From an uncultured Pelagibacteraceae bacterium (GTDB taxonomy: Bacteria; Pseudomonadota; Alphaproteobacteria; Pelagibacterales; Pelagibacteraceae), in NCBI GenBank assembly GCA_913052435.1, contig CAJXDV010000036.1, forward strand, positions 1-8,786: a stretch of 8,786 bases of DNA. Direction: 5' to 3'. Within the stretch, counting starts at the first letter, position 1. Every line of letters starts with the position of its first letter. The translations under genes and the position numbers were made by a program. The notes below the pieces were generated by a model. The model made no database searches and was not told the origin of the DNA. It saw only the letters and a list, made by a program, of their open reading frames with translations. This document shows positions 1-8,025 of the stretch, piece after piece.

Positions 1-349
1 TTGTAAAAATAATTGATCCAAAAATAACTATTAGCCCCGTAATTTTTGAAGTTTTTAATTCAAAACCATAACCTAAATCCCAAAACAAATGCCTTACTTC
101 GCTTAAAATCTGAAAACTATATGACCAAATTATTCCTATAATTGTAAACTTACCAAAAATAGATTGCAAAAAAAATTTTGCATAATCATAGTTTGTTTCA
201 CCTAATAACAATAAAGATATCCATAAACAAACAAATGTTAACACCAATATATTTATCACTCCTATGATTCTGTGAGAAATAGAAATTAATGAAGAAATAT
301 TCCAACTATAAATTTGAATATGAGGAGATAAAGGATTATTATTTTCCAT
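1..349 (-). CDS. sdhC: Succinate dehydrogenase cytochrome b556 subunit, 5' part (cut by window edge)
   Basis: This is the first 116 residues of SdhC, the membrane anchor that with SdhD binds heme b and ubiquinone and tethers the SdhAB catalytic part of complex II to the inner membrane. I translated it by hand from the ATG at 349-347. The N-terminus starts MENNNPLSPHIQIY, a typical SdhC opening. SISHRIIG (residues 23-30) matches the family SxxHR quinone-site motif, with S23 and R27 in the positions of E. coli Ser27 and Arg31. VRHLFWDLGYG (85-95) holds the expected heme ligand His87. Two hydrophobic helices (about 29-50 and 64-83) are complete and a third begins near 104. The family is usually about 125-130 residues, so little is missing. 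Its start codon lies inside asd, giving an 11-bp overlap and suggesting translational coupling; no clear Shine-Dalgarno precedes it. sdhD, sdhA and sdhB would be expected beyond the edge. Confidence 0.93.
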   Translation of the reverse strand, partial: MENNNPLSPHIQIYSWNISSLISISHRIIGVINILVLTFVCLWISLLLLGETNYDYAKFFLQSIFGKFTIIGIIWSYSFQILSEVRHLFWDLGYGFELKTSKITGLIVIFGSIIFT

Positions 350-1349
350 AGAAATCTTTTTCTATCAAAGCTTCAGCTATTTCAACTGCGTTTAATGCTG
401 CACCTTTAAGTAAATTGTCAGAAACAATCCACAAATTTATAGTATTAGGTTGAGAATCATCATATCTAATTCTTGAAATAAATGTTTCAAATTTATTTTC
501 CGCTTCAGCGGGAGTTATATATCCACCATCCTTACGTTCATCAATAACCTTACAACCACGAGCGTTCGATAAAACATTTCTGATTTCATCTAAATTACAT
601 TTTTTATTAAATTCGACATTCGCACTTATAGAATGTGACACAAGTACAGGTATTCTAACACAAGTAGATGAAACTTTTATTTTGTTATCTAAAATTTTCT
701 TAATTTCATCTGTGGTTTTTTGCTCTTCTTTGGTATAGCCATTTTCCAAAAAACTATCGATATGTGGAATAGCATTAAATGCAATTTGTTTTGTAAAATA
801 TTTTGACTCTAATTTTTTATTTTCAAAATATTCTTGAGTTTGAGATAATAATTCATCCATAGGTGCCTTGCCTGCGCCAGACACGGATTGATAAGTTGAC
901 ACAATTATTCTCTTAACATTGTATAGATCATGCAAAGGTTTTAAGGCTACAACAATCGGTATCACTGAACAATTTGCATTTGCAATTATATTTTTATTTT
1001 TAACATGAGCTAATTCCTTTGAATTCACTTCTGGAACTACCAAAGGAATATTAGAATCTTTTCTAAAAAATTTTGAATTATCAATAACTATTGTTTTCTC
1101 AGCTGCAACATTGGCCCATTTTTCAGCTATAGCACTTCCTGCAGCAAAAAAAGCAATTTTTACTTTTGAAAAATCAAATTTTTCAAGATCTATAACTGAA
1201 TGTTCTTTGCCATTATAATTAATTTTTTTTCCTGCACTTTTTGATGAAGCAATTAAAAATAGTTCAGAAATTGGAAAATTCTTTTTTTCCAAAACTTCAA
1301 TGAGTTTTCTTCCTACATTTCCTGTTGCGCCTACTATTGCTATATTCAT
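339..1349 (-). CDS. asd: Aspartate-semialdehyde dehydrogenase
   Basis: This cytoplasmic enzyme makes L-aspartate 4-semialdehyde from aspartyl-4-phosphate with NADPH, the branch point to lysine/diaminopimelate, threonine and methionine. The 336-residue length is normal. The N-terminal Rossmann motif is GATGNVG (7-13). The catalytic cysteine is C127 in ANANCSVI; many homologues have ANPNC, so the Pro-to-Ala change is a small variant. Q154 sits in STYQSVSGAGK, and the substrate and base residues R232 and H239 lie in TCVRIPVLVSHS. The C-terminal NLWIVSDNLLKGAALNAVEIAE block (305-326) is strongly conserved in the family. The start at 1349 is supported by the Rossmann fold beginning at residue 2. 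There is no evident Shine-Dalgarno, but the small ORF upstream stops only 20 bp before the ATG, so coupling is possible. The 3' end overlaps sdhC by 11 bp. Confidence 0.97.
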   Translation of the reverse strand: MNIAIVGATGNVGRKLIEVLEKKNFPISELFLIASSKSAGKKINYNGKEHSVIDLEKFDFSKVKIAFFAAGSAIAEKWANVAAEKTIVIDNSKFFRKDSNIPLVVPEVNSKELAHVKNKNIIANANCSVIPIVVALKPLHDLYNVKRIIVSTYQSVSGAGKAPMDELLSQTQEYFENKKLESKYFTKQIAFNAIPHIDSFLENGYTKEEQKTTDEIKKILDNKIKVSSTCVRIPVLVSHSISANVEFNKKCNLDEIRNVLSNARGCKVIDERKDGGYITPAEAENKFETFISRIRYDDSQPNTINLWIVSDNLLKGAALNAVEIAEALIEKDFYGK

Positions 1350-1369
1350 GATATTTTAAAACTTTTATA

Positions 1370-1468
1370 CTAAATGAAAGGTAAATCCCAAACTTTTCCA
1401 TCAAAAGTAGTGTTATTTATCTGAATTTTTACAAATTTTAATGTTTTCCAGAATGGTTTTTTCATCAT
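1370..1468 (-). CDS. Putative 32-residue small protein between dmdB and asd
   Basis: I do not recognise this ORF. It begins with two ATG codons in a row (1468-1466 and 1465-1463), runs 32 codons and ends in TAG at 1372-1370. The start is preceded by AGGAG with a 7-nt spacer, the best Shine-Dalgarno match I see at any gene junction here. The peptide starts MMKKPFWKTLKFVKIQ: a basic, aromatic N-terminal half, then a polar middle and a second Trp near the end (VWDLPFI). It has no membrane helix, signal peptide or cysteine. It fills most of the only sizeable gap in the window. It lacks the run of Thr, Met, Lys or Leu codons expected of an amino-acid attenuation leader. It could be a real microprotein, a translated spacer that passes ribosomes on to asd, or the remnant of a lost gene. 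Translation is plausible; the function is unknown. Confidence 0.45.
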   Translation of the reverse strand: MMKKPFWKTLKFVKIQINNTTFDGKVWDLPFI

Positions 1469-1475
1469 TGCTATT

Positions 1476-1480
1476 CTCCT
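1476..1480 (-). promoter_or_regulatory. Strong Shine-Dalgarno site (AGGAG) for the small ORF
   Basis: AGGAG lies 7 nt before the ATG at 1468 and shares bases with the dmdB stop codon (TGAGGAG). The adjacent coding starts (dmdB, dmdC, leuB, leuC, leuD, asd, sdhC) show little or no such match, and rplS has only AAGAG at the same 7-nt spacing. The contrast is the main argument that the small ORF start is real. Ribosomes ending dmdB would stop directly on this site. Confidence 0.5.
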
Positions 1481-3117
1481 CATTTTGGAAAAGTTATTTC
1501 CCTAGCCTTTTTTCTTAACTCAAATTTCTGAATTTTTCCTGTTGAAGTTTTTGGTAGTTCACAAAATTCAATTTTTTTTGGTATTTTAAATCCTGCTAAA
1601 GACTCTCTACAGAAATCAATTAAATCTTTCTCGCTTACATCTTTATCTTTTACTTTTTCAATAAATGCACAAGGAACTTCTCCCCATTTTTCATCTGGTT
1701 TTGCAACTACTGCAGCTATGGAAACGCTTGGATGTTTTGACAATGCATTTTCAATTTCAATTGAAGAAATATTTTCTCCTCCGGAAATTATTATGTCTTT
1801 TGATCTATCTTGTATTTTTATATATCCGTCTGGATAAACAACGGCCAAATCACCTGAATGAAACCAGCCATTTGACATTGCTTTCTCTGTTGCTTCTTTA
1901 TCCCTAAAATAACCTTTCATTACTACGTTTCCTTTGATCATTATTTCACCCATAGTTTTTCCATCTTTAGGAACGGCGTTCATTGTTTCTGGATTCATAA
2001 CTATGACATCTTCAGTATTTGGATACCTCACACCTTGTCTTGCTTTTATCTCATTCTTTTTATCTTCATTATGAGAATTCCATTCAACATTCCATGCGCA
2101 TTGTAAAATATGTCCATAAGTCTCTGTAAGTCCGTAAACGTGCATTACTTCAAAACCTAATGCTTCCATTTTTTTAAATATTATACTCGGTGGTGGAGCT
2201 CCTGCCGTTAATACATAAACTTTGTGATTTAATTTTTTTTGCTCCGATGCAGAAGCACCTGTAATCATATTTAAAACAATTGGAGCACCACCAAAATGGG
2301 TAATTTTGTGTGTATTAATCAACTCAAAAATTTTTTTTATATTTATATCCCTTAAGCAAACTGTTTTTCCATTAAGCATTGGGATTGTCCAAGGATATCC
2401 CCAACCATTACAATGAAACATGGGAACAATAGTTAAAAAAATTAATCTATTTGGCATATTCCATGCAACAGCACTACCAGTAGACATTAAATATGAGCCT
2501 CTGTGATGATAAACTACTCCTTTGGGATTGCCAGTTGTTCCAGATGTATAGCTTAAAGAAATTGCTTGCCATTCATCCTTTGGTCTTTTCCAAATATAAT
2601 TCTTATCACCGGTGTTTAAAAATTCTTCATATTCTTTATCACCAATTTTTTTAAGTAAAGATTGATCTGCAAAATCATCTTGAATATCTATTATGATAGG
2701 TTTTTTCTGAACTGTAGTTAAAGCTTTTTCAATCACAGGATGAAGTTGTCTATCTACAATAAGAACTTTGGCTTCACTATGATCTAAGATATAGGAAACA
2801 GTTTTTGCATCCAATCTAATGTTTATAGTATTTAAAATTGCGCCGGTCATCGGAACAGAATAATGAGCTTCAAAAATCTCAGGTGTGTTAAATGCCATCA
2901 CTGAAACTGTATCTCCTTCACCAATTCCAATTTTTTCTAGTGCACTAGCAAACCTGATACATCTTTCATAAACTTGGGACCATGTATAGTTTCTGTTTTC
3001 GTAAACTAATGCTTCATAGTTTGGATATATATCTTTTGCTCTTTCTAAGAAACTCAATGGAGTAAGTGGAACAAAGTTAGCATTATTTTTATCTAAATAT
3101 TGATTATATTTATTCAT
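1480..3117 (-). CDS. dmdB: Acyl-CoA ligase, DmdB type (predicted 3-methylmercaptopropionate-CoA ligase)
   Basis: This is a 545-residue cytoplasmic member of the ANL (AMP-forming acyl-CoA synthetase) family. It is predicted to make methylmercaptopropionyl-CoA from MMPA, ATP and CoA, the second step of DMSP demethylation. The P-loop-like motif is SYTSGTTGNPKGVV (189-202). The substrate-pocket stretch FHCNGWGYPW (234-243) carries H235 and W239, which resemble residues known to line the DmdB pocket. Next come AGAPPP (305-310), the A5 motif YGLTETYG (328-335), the SGD aspartate D423 and the hinge region DRSKDIIISGGENISS (437-452). The C-terminal lobe ends with the catalytic lysine K528 in PKTSTGKIQK. 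The ATG at 3117 directly follows the stop of the dehydrogenase gene, and pairing with a DmdC-type enzyme is the best argument for MMPA. A broader short- or medium-chain fatty acyl substrate range cannot be excluded. The family call is sure; the substrate is inferred. Confidence 0.82.
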   Translation of the reverse strand: MNKYNQYLDKNNANFVPLTPLSFLERAKDIYPNYEALVYENRNYTWSQVYERCIRFASALEKIGIGEGDTVSVMAFNTPEIFEAHYSVPMTGAILNTINIRLDAKTVSYILDHSEAKVLIVDRQLHPVIEKALTTVQKKPIIIDIQDDFADQSLLKKIGDKEYEEFLNTGDKNYIWKRPKDEWQAISLSYTSGTTGNPKGVVYHHRGSYLMSTGSAVAWNMPNRLIFLTIVPMFHCNGWGYPWTIPMLNGKTVCLRDINIKKIFELINTHKITHFGGAPIVLNMITGASASEQKKLNHKVYVLTAGAPPPSIIFKKMEALGFEVMHVYGLTETYGHILQCAWNVEWNSHNEDKKNEIKARQGVRYPNTEDVIVMNPETMNAVPKDGKTMGEIMIKGNVVMKGYFRDKEATEKAMSNGWFHSGDLAVVYPDGYIKIQDRSKDIIISGGENISSIEIENALSKHPSVSIAAVVAKPDEKWGEVPCAFIEKVKDKDVSEKDLIDFCRESLAGFKIPKKIEFCELPKTSTGKIQKFELRKKAREITFPK

Positions 3118-4878
3118 CTAATTAAATTTCGCCCCCATTGTAAATTTACTTCCTGAAATTGCAGATCTATAATGGCTATCTGCTCTTGGAATAATTTTAT
3201 CAAAATAATAATTTCCTGTATTTATTTTTTCATCATAGAATTCTTTATTGCTCTTATAATTTTCATAGCTTTTCCTTAATATTTTTAACCAAATAAATGC
3301 TAAGCAAAAATATCCGAAAAACTTCAGATAATCATTACATGAAGCACTAATGTCATTTTTAGGTGTGTTGCCTTTAGGATCAATCCAGCGAGTAAAATTT
3401 AATAAAGTATCTTTTAATTCAAAGACATTTGTTATGTGTCTATTTAATTTTTCATTTTTGCGACTAATTTCAATTTCATCATCAATATTTTTAACAAAGC
3501 TCTCGAATACATTTTTTTCTGTGATTTTTCTAAATACTAGGTCCATTGCCTGAACTGAGTTTGTGCCTTCATATATTGGTGTAATTCTGTTATCTCTAAA
3601 TAATTGTTCAACACCCTGGTCCTTAGTAAATCCGTAACCTCCAAATATTTGGATTGCCTCATTGGTTATTTCCATTCCCATGTCAGTAAAAAAAGATTTA
3701 ATTACTGGTGTTAACAATCCAACAATTTCAGATGCTTTTTTTCTTACAGAAGTTTCTGGATGATTTAAACTCACATCAACTTGTTGCGACATCCAAAATG
3801 CTAAACTTCTTTCTCCTTCAATTATCGACTTCATGTTCATTAAGCTTCTTCTTATATCTGCATGTTTTATGATTAAATCAGTATCAGTTGAAATATTATT
3901 GTTTGCTTTTCCTTGTTTTCTCTCTTTTGAATAATTCAAAGCAGTTTGATATGCAGTTTCAGATATGCCTAAACCTTGTATGCCAACTACTATTCTTTCA
4001 AGATTCATCATTGTAAACATTGAACTTAACCCTTTATTTTCAGGGCCAATCATATAACCGGTAGCATTTTCAAAATTTAAAACACATGTGGATGAGCCTT
4101 TTATTCCCATTTTTGTCTCTATTGAGCTAGTATCAACTCCATTTCTTGAGCCAATCGTTCCATCATCATATACCCAAAACTTAGGTACTAAAAATAAACT
4201 AATACCTTTAGTTCCTTTGGGAGCATCAGGTATTCTTGCTAAAACCAAATGAATAATGTTTTCAGTAAGATCGTGATCTCCTGATGTAATAAAAATTTTT
4301 TGCCCATTTAATTTATAAGAACTATTTCCATCTTTTATTGCTTTTGTTTTAATTAATCCAAGATCGGTTCCACATTGTGGTTCAGTTAAACACATCGTTC
4401 CACTCCATTTTCCTTCAACTATTTTTGGTAGATATCTATTTTTAATTTCTTCTGAACCGTGATGCAAAATACAGTTATAAGCTCCTAAACTAAGTTCACT
4501 GTAAAGCTTAAAAGATAAACTTGATGATGATAACATTTCCTCAAAAAAAGTGCTTACTGTTTTTGGCATTCCTTGGCCTCCATATTTTGGATCACATGAT
4601 AATGATGTCCAGCCGTCTTCAATAAATTTTGAATAAACTTCTTTATAACCTGGAGGTGTTCTTACAACGCCATTTTCGTAAACACATGGATTTTCATCTC
4701 CTACTTTTGCAAGTGGAAATATTAACTCTTGATTAATTTTTGCAGCTTCTTGGAGAATATCCTTAACTAAGTCAGTATTTATCTCTTTATATCTTTCAAT
4801 TTCATTGTAATTTTTGTTGTCTCTTAAATGTTCGAAAAGAAACATCATATCTTCAACTGGCGCTGAATAAGTTGTCAT
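3118..4878 (-). CDS. dmdC: Acyl-CoA dehydrogenase, DmdC type (predicted methylmercaptopropionyl-CoA dehydrogenase)
   Basis: This FAD enzyme is predicted to oxidise MMPA-CoA to methylthioacryloyl-CoA, the third step of DMSP demethylation, passing electrons to ETF. At 586 residues it is far longer than ordinary acyl-CoA dehydrogenases (about 380) and matches the long DmdC-like class. The opening MTTYSAPVEDMMFLFEHL is typical of that class and fixes the start. The FAD/substrate signature MCLTEPQCGTDLGLIKTKA is at 162-180, and the second signature IFGGYGFTKDQGVEQLFRD at 411-429. The catalytic base should be E437 in PIYEGTNSVQAMDL. An extra C-terminal helical domain follows from about 460. The gap to leuB is 33 bp (4879-4911) with no good Shine-Dalgarno, and the gene abuts dmdB (TAG|ATG). 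A related fatty acyl-CoA dehydrogenase with another substrate is the main alternative. Confidence 0.82.
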   Translation of the reverse strand: MTTYSAPVEDMMFLFEHLRDNKNYNEIERYKEINTDLVKDILQEAAKINQELIFPLAKVGDENPCVYENGVVRTPPGYKEVYSKFIEDGWTSLSCDPKYGGQGMPKTVSTFFEEMLSSSSLSFKLYSELSLGAYNCILHHGSEEIKNRYLPKIVEGKWSGTMCLTEPQCGTDLGLIKTKAIKDGNSSYKLNGQKIFITSGDHDLTENIIHLVLARIPDAPKGTKGISLFLVPKFWVYDDGTIGSRNGVDTSSIETKMGIKGSSTCVLNFENATGYMIGPENKGLSSMFTMMNLERIVVGIQGLGISETAYQTALNYSKERKQGKANNNISTDTDLIIKHADIRRSLMNMKSIIEGERSLAFWMSQQVDVSLNHPETSVRKKASEIVGLLTPVIKSFFTDMGMEITNEAIQIFGGYGFTKDQGVEQLFRDNRITPIYEGTNSVQAMDLVFRKITEKNVFESFVKNIDDEIEISRKNEKLNRHITNVFELKDTLLNFTRWIDPKGNTPKNDISASCNDYLKFFGYFCLAFIWLKILRKSYENYKSNKEFYDEKINTGNYYFDKIIPRADSHYRSAISGSKFTMGAKFN

Positions 4879-4911
4879 AAATTTAATTTTAGAGAGGTTA
4901 AGTTAAAACAA

Positions 4912-6021
4912 TTATTTTTGCAAATATGCAATAATTGCTTCACCCATCTGAGAGGTAGATACTTCTTTTGTTCCTTTTGACATAATATCCTTAGTTCTAA
5001 GACCATCATCCAAAACATTTTGAACAGCCTTTTCTAAAGCATCAGCCTCTTTATCTAAGTCCAGTGAATATCTTAATGCCATTGCAAAACTTAAAATTGT
5101 TGCTATTGGATTTGCAATTCCTTTTCCTGCAATATCTGGTGCCGATCCATGTATGGGCTCATACATAGCTCTCATCTCGCCATCTTTATTTTTTGCTCCT
5201 AGCGATGCGGAAGGCAATAATCCTAAAGACCCGGTAAGCATTGAAGCTTGATCGGACAACATATCTCCAAATAAATTATCGGTAACTATTACATCAAATT
5301 GTTTTGGATTTCTTAATAATTGCATTGAGCAGTTATCTGCAAGCATATGACTCAATTCTACATCTTTATAGTCTCTTTCATGTAATGCTTGAACCTCTTC
5401 TTTCCAAAGTTGACCTGCCTCCATTACATTCGATTTTTCACATGAAGTAACTTTATTTTTTCTTTTTCTTGCTAAATCAAAAGCAACTCTAGCAACTCTT
5501 TCGATTTCACTAGTTGTGTAAGTATGTGTGTTAATTCCTTTTCTTTCACCATTATCAATTGGTTTAATTCCTCTAGGTTCGCCAAAATAAATACCGCCTG
5601 TAAGTTCCCTTACAATCATAATATCTAAACCAGAAACAATTTCTGGTTTAAGAGTTGAAGCTTCAACCAATTGTTTGAAACAGATAGCAGGTCTTAAGTT
5701 AGCAAATAACTTAAGTTCTTTTCTTAACCTTAATAAAGCTCTTTCAGGTCTTTTTGAAAATTCAAGATTCTCCCACTTTGGACCACCAACCGCACCAAGA
5801 ATTACAACTTCACTCTCTAATGCCTTATAATAAGCTTCATCAGTTATAGGTGTTCCATATTTATCGTAAGAAGCGCCTCCAACTAGATCTTCATCAATTT
5901 CAAAATCCAAAGACCTGTTAGTATTAAGCCACTTAATTATCTTTTTTACTTCACCAACAACTTCTGGACCAACTCCATCACCAGCTAATAGCAAAAACTT
6001 CCTTTTTTTAACTTTAATCAT
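4912..6021 (-). CDS. leuB: 3-isopropylmalate dehydrogenase
   Basis: LeuB oxidatively decarboxylates (2R,3S)-3-isopropylmalate with NAD+ to 2-oxoisocaproate, the last dedicated step before transamination to leucine. The 369-residue protein has the family landmarks in order: [11 protein letters not shown] (11-21), the substrate arginines R100 and R110 in [14 protein letters not shown]138 and Y145 in [17 protein letters not shown]196 in CEKSNVM, D229 in [11 protein letters not shown]253 and D257 in [10 protein letters not shown], and the NAD-binding loop [14 protein letters not shown] (288-301). No key residue is missing. A short basic leader (MIKVKKRK) precedes the first strand. Its ATG lies inside the end of leuD (8-bp overlap, shared ATGATTAA), so it is probably translationally coupled to leuD. 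The metal-binding aspartates and the loop distinguish it from isocitrate dehydrogenase relatives. Confidence 0.97.
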   Translation of the reverse strand: MIKVKKRKFLLLAGDGVGPEVVGEVKKIIKWLNTNRSLDFEIDEDLVGGASYDKYGTPITDEAYYKALESEVVILGAVGGPKWENLEFSKRPERALLRLRKELKLFANLRPAICFKQLVEASTLKPEIVSGLDIMIVRELTGGIYFGEPRGIKPIDNGERKGINTHTYTTSEIERVARVAFDLARKRKNKVTSCEKSNVMEAGQLWKEEVQALHERDYKDVELSHMLADNCSMQLLRNPKQFDVIVTDNLFGDMLSDQASMLTGSLGLLPSASLGAKNKDGEMRAMYEPIHGSAPDIAGKGIANPIATILSFAMALRYSLDLDKEADALEKAVQNVLDDGLRTKDIMSKGTKEVSTSQMGEAIIAYLQK

Positions 6022-6619
6022 TAAAAACCCAAGGTTTAGTATATTTTATTTTTTCTTCAAAAGAAGTAATTTTGTCTGATTTTTCTAAAGATAAAGCAAT
6101 ATCGTCTAAGCCTTCCATCAAACATTTTTTTTTAAATTGATCTATTTCAAATTTAATTTTTTTATTTCCGAAAATAATTTTTTGATCTGCTAAGTTCACA
6201 GAAATTTCCTCTTTTCTATTAGAATACTCTGAAATTTCTTTTATTTCATCATCAGTTATTTTAATTAGTAAAATTCCATTTTTAAAACAATTATTATAAA
6301 AAATATCTGCATAGCTAGAACTTATTATACAAGTAATTCCAAAATCTAAAAGTGCCCAAGGAGCATGTTCTCTTGATGATCCACAACCAAAATTTTTACC
6401 TGCAATTAATATTTTAGACTGATTAAATGGACTATTGTTTAAAATAAAATCTTTATTTAATTTACCATTTTCATCGTATCTCATTTCAAAAAATAAATTT
6501 TTACCTAAACCTGTTCTTTTAATAGTTTTTAAAAATTGCTTTGGAATTATCATATCCGTGTCAATATTAACTAATGAAAGATAGGCAGGTATACTTTTAA
6601 GAATTGTAAATTTTTTCAT
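6014..6619 (-). CDS. leuD: 3-isopropylmalate dehydratase, small subunit
   Basis: LeuD is the swivelling-domain subunit that pairs with LeuC to isomerise 2-isopropylmalate to 3-isopropylmalate. The 201-residue protein has the expected [14 protein letters not shown] block (18-31), the substrate loop [17 protein letters not shown] (74-90), where SSREH recognises the substrate, and [18 protein letters not shown] (99-116). The C-terminal [11 protein letters not shown] (170-180) is also typical. Its length equals the bacterial proteobacterial type (about 200) rather than the short archaeal-type homologues (about 165). The ATG directly follows the leuC stop codon (TAA|ATG), fitting equal production of the two subunits, and the 3' end overlaps leuB. 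Lysine and isoleucine are frequent, in keeping with the AT-rich genome. Confidence 0.97.
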   Translation of the reverse strand: MKKFTILKSIPAYLSLVNIDTDMIIPKQFLKTIKRTGLGKNLFFEMRYDENGKLNKDFILNNSPFNQSKILIAGKNFGCGSSREHAPWALLDFGITCIISSSYADIFYNNCFKNGILLIKITDDEIKEISEYSNRKEEISVNLADQKIIFGNKKIKFEIDQFKKKCLMEGLDDIALSLEKSDKITSFEEKIKYTKPWVFND

Positions 6620-8023
6620 TTAATTTTGGTACTTTCTAACATCATCTAAATTTCCTGAAATAGCAGCAGCAGCAGCCATAGCAGGGCTTACAAGATGAGT
6701 TCTTCCTTTTCTTCCTTGTCTGCCTTCAAAGTTTCTATTCGAGGTAGACGCGCATCTTTCCTCTGGTTTTAATTTATCTTCATTCATTGCTAGACACATT
6801 GAGCACCCTGGCTCTCTCCACTCAAAACCAGATTCTTTAAAAATTTTATCTAAACCTTCTTGTTCAGCTTGTTCTTTTACTAATCCAGATCCTGGAACAA
6901 TCATTGCATTAATATGTGATGCTATTTTTTTATCTTTTAAAATTTTAGCTGCATCTCTTATGTCTTCAATTCTACCATTTGTACAACTGCCTATAAAAAC
7001 CCTATCAACTTTAATATCTTTAACATTTGTATCTGGCTTTAAACCCATATAATTTAATGATCTTGTAATTGAGTTTTTTCTATCTTCATCTTTTTCATGT
7101 TCGGGATTTGGAACTTTTCCATCAATTTCAACAACATCTTGAGGTGAAGTTCCCCACGTTACCATTGGTTTAATTTCAGAACCCTCTAAAACAATTTCTT
7201 TGTCAAATTTTGCATCTGGGTCAGATTTTAATTTACTCCAGTATTCAACTGCTCTATTCCAATTTTCTTTTTTTGGAGACATTGGTTTATCTTTTAAATA
7301 TTCAAAAATCTTTTCGTCAGGTTTAATTAATCCAGCTCTAGCACCACCCTCAATGGTCATATTACAAATTGTCATTCTTTGTTCAACGCTCAGGCTTGAT
7401 ATTAAATTTCCTACATATTCAATAACATATCCTGTTCCACCTGCAGTTCCTATTTTTCCAATAATTTGCAAAATAATATCTTTTGAAGTAACTCCAATTG
7501 ATAAACTTCCATTTACACTAATTTTAAAATTTTTTGATTTTTTTTGAACTAATGTTTGTGTAGCCAAAACATGTTCAACTTCAGACGTTCCAATGCCAAA
7601 TGCTAAAGCTCCAAAGGCTCCATGGGTAGCTGTATGGCTATCTCCACAAACAATTATATTTCCTGGTTGCGTGAAACCTTGTTCAGGTCCTATTATATGA
7701 ACTATTCCTTGTCTTTTATCGTTCATTCCAAACAGCTTAATGCCAAATTCATTGCAGTTCTTTTCAAGTGTTTCCACCTGTATTTTAGAATCTTCATCTG
7801 AAATTCCTTTTGATCTATCAGTTGTTGGGACATTATGATCCGCAACCGCAAGGGTTAAACTGGGCTGTCTAGCTTTTCTATTTGAATTTCTTAAACCTTC
7901 AAATGCTTGTGGACTTGTAACTTCATGTATTAAATGTCTATCTACAAAAAGCAATGAAGTTCCATCATCTTGCTCATGAACAAGATGTTCATTCCAAATT
8001 TTATCGTAAATTGTTTGTGACAT
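6620..8023 (-). CDS. leuC: 3-isopropylmalate dehydratase, large subunit
   Basis: LeuC is the aconitase-family large subunit that carries the [4Fe-4S] cluster and, with LeuD, catalyses the second step of leucine synthesis. The 467-residue length is nearly identical to the E. coli protein. Cluster cysteines are C347 in FIGSCTNGR and C407 and C410 in [10 protein letters not shown]. Other family blocks are [18 protein letters not shown] (28-45), ADHNVPT (61-67), [21 protein letters not shown] (125-145) and EGGARAGLI (225-233). [10 protein letters not shown] of many homologues appears as [11 protein letters not shown] (428-438), followed by [14 protein letters not shown] (444-457). The start at 8023 gives a normal N-terminus ([15 protein letters not shown]). 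Only 11 bp separate it from rplS, with no Shine-Dalgarno, and this gap lies within an A/T-rich inverted repeat. No leader-peptide attenuator or T-box could fit in this gap. Confidence 0.98.
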   Translation of the reverse strand: MSQTIYDKIWNEHLVHEQDDGTSLLFVDRHLIHEVTSPQAFEGLRNSNRKARQPSLTLAVADHNVPTTDRSKGISDEDSKIQVETLEKNCNEFGIKLFGMNDKRQGIVHIIGPEQGFTQPGNIIVCGDSHTATHGAFGALAFGIGTSEVEHVLATQTLVQKKSKNFKISVNGSLSIGVTSKDIILQIIGKIGTAGGTGYVIEYVGNLISSLSVEQRMTICNMTIEGGARAGLIKPDEKIFEYLKDKPMSPKKENWNRAVEYWSKLKSDPDAKFDKEIVLEGSEIKPMVTWGTSPQDVVEIDGKVPNPEHEKDEDRKNSITRSLNYMGLKPDTNVKDIKVDRVFIGSCTNGRIEDIRDAAKILKDKKIASHINAMIVPGSGLVKEQAEQEGLDKIFKESGFEWREPGCSMCLAMNEDKLKPEERCASTSNRNFEGRQGRKGRTHLVSPAMAAAAAISGNLDDVRKYQN

Positions 8024-8025
8024 TT

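Noticed and set aside
1364..1391. Possible promoter for asd on the minus strand: TTGGGA, 16-nt spacer, TATAAA
   Set aside because: The -10 is a fair match (5 of 6) but the -35 is only 4 of 6, and such matches are frequent in AT-rich DNA. It would leave a leader of only a few bases and lies within the small ORF. It is not safe without transcript data.
1665..1907. 80-codon open frame on the plus strand
   Set aside because: It lies wholly antisense inside the ligase gene, whose protein motifs are continuous and convincing. The peptide is Leu-rich low-complexity and resembles no family.
3350..3553. 67-codon open frame on the plus strand
   Set aside because: It is antisense to the C-terminal domain of the DmdC-type dehydrogenase and has a Phe/Ser/Leu-rich composition typical of the complement of Lys/Glu/Asn-rich coding.
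4879..4911. 33-bp leuB-dmdC spacer with the palindrome TTAAGTTAA (4898-4906) as an operator or promoter
   Set aside because: The palindrome is short and AT-only, no paired -35/-10 with good spacing is visible, and the spacer is too short for a riboswitch.
6660..6680. Run of agc triplets near the leuC 3' end, as a microsatellite
   Set aside because: It encodes the conserved Ala-rich [11 protein letters not shown] stretch of LeuC, so it is coding constraint rather than a mobile or regulatory repeat.
7200..7547. 115-codon open frame on the plus strand
   Set aside because: It is antisense inside leuC, which is intact with all cluster cysteines. The Phe/Ile/Pro/Ser composition is that of a shadow frame.
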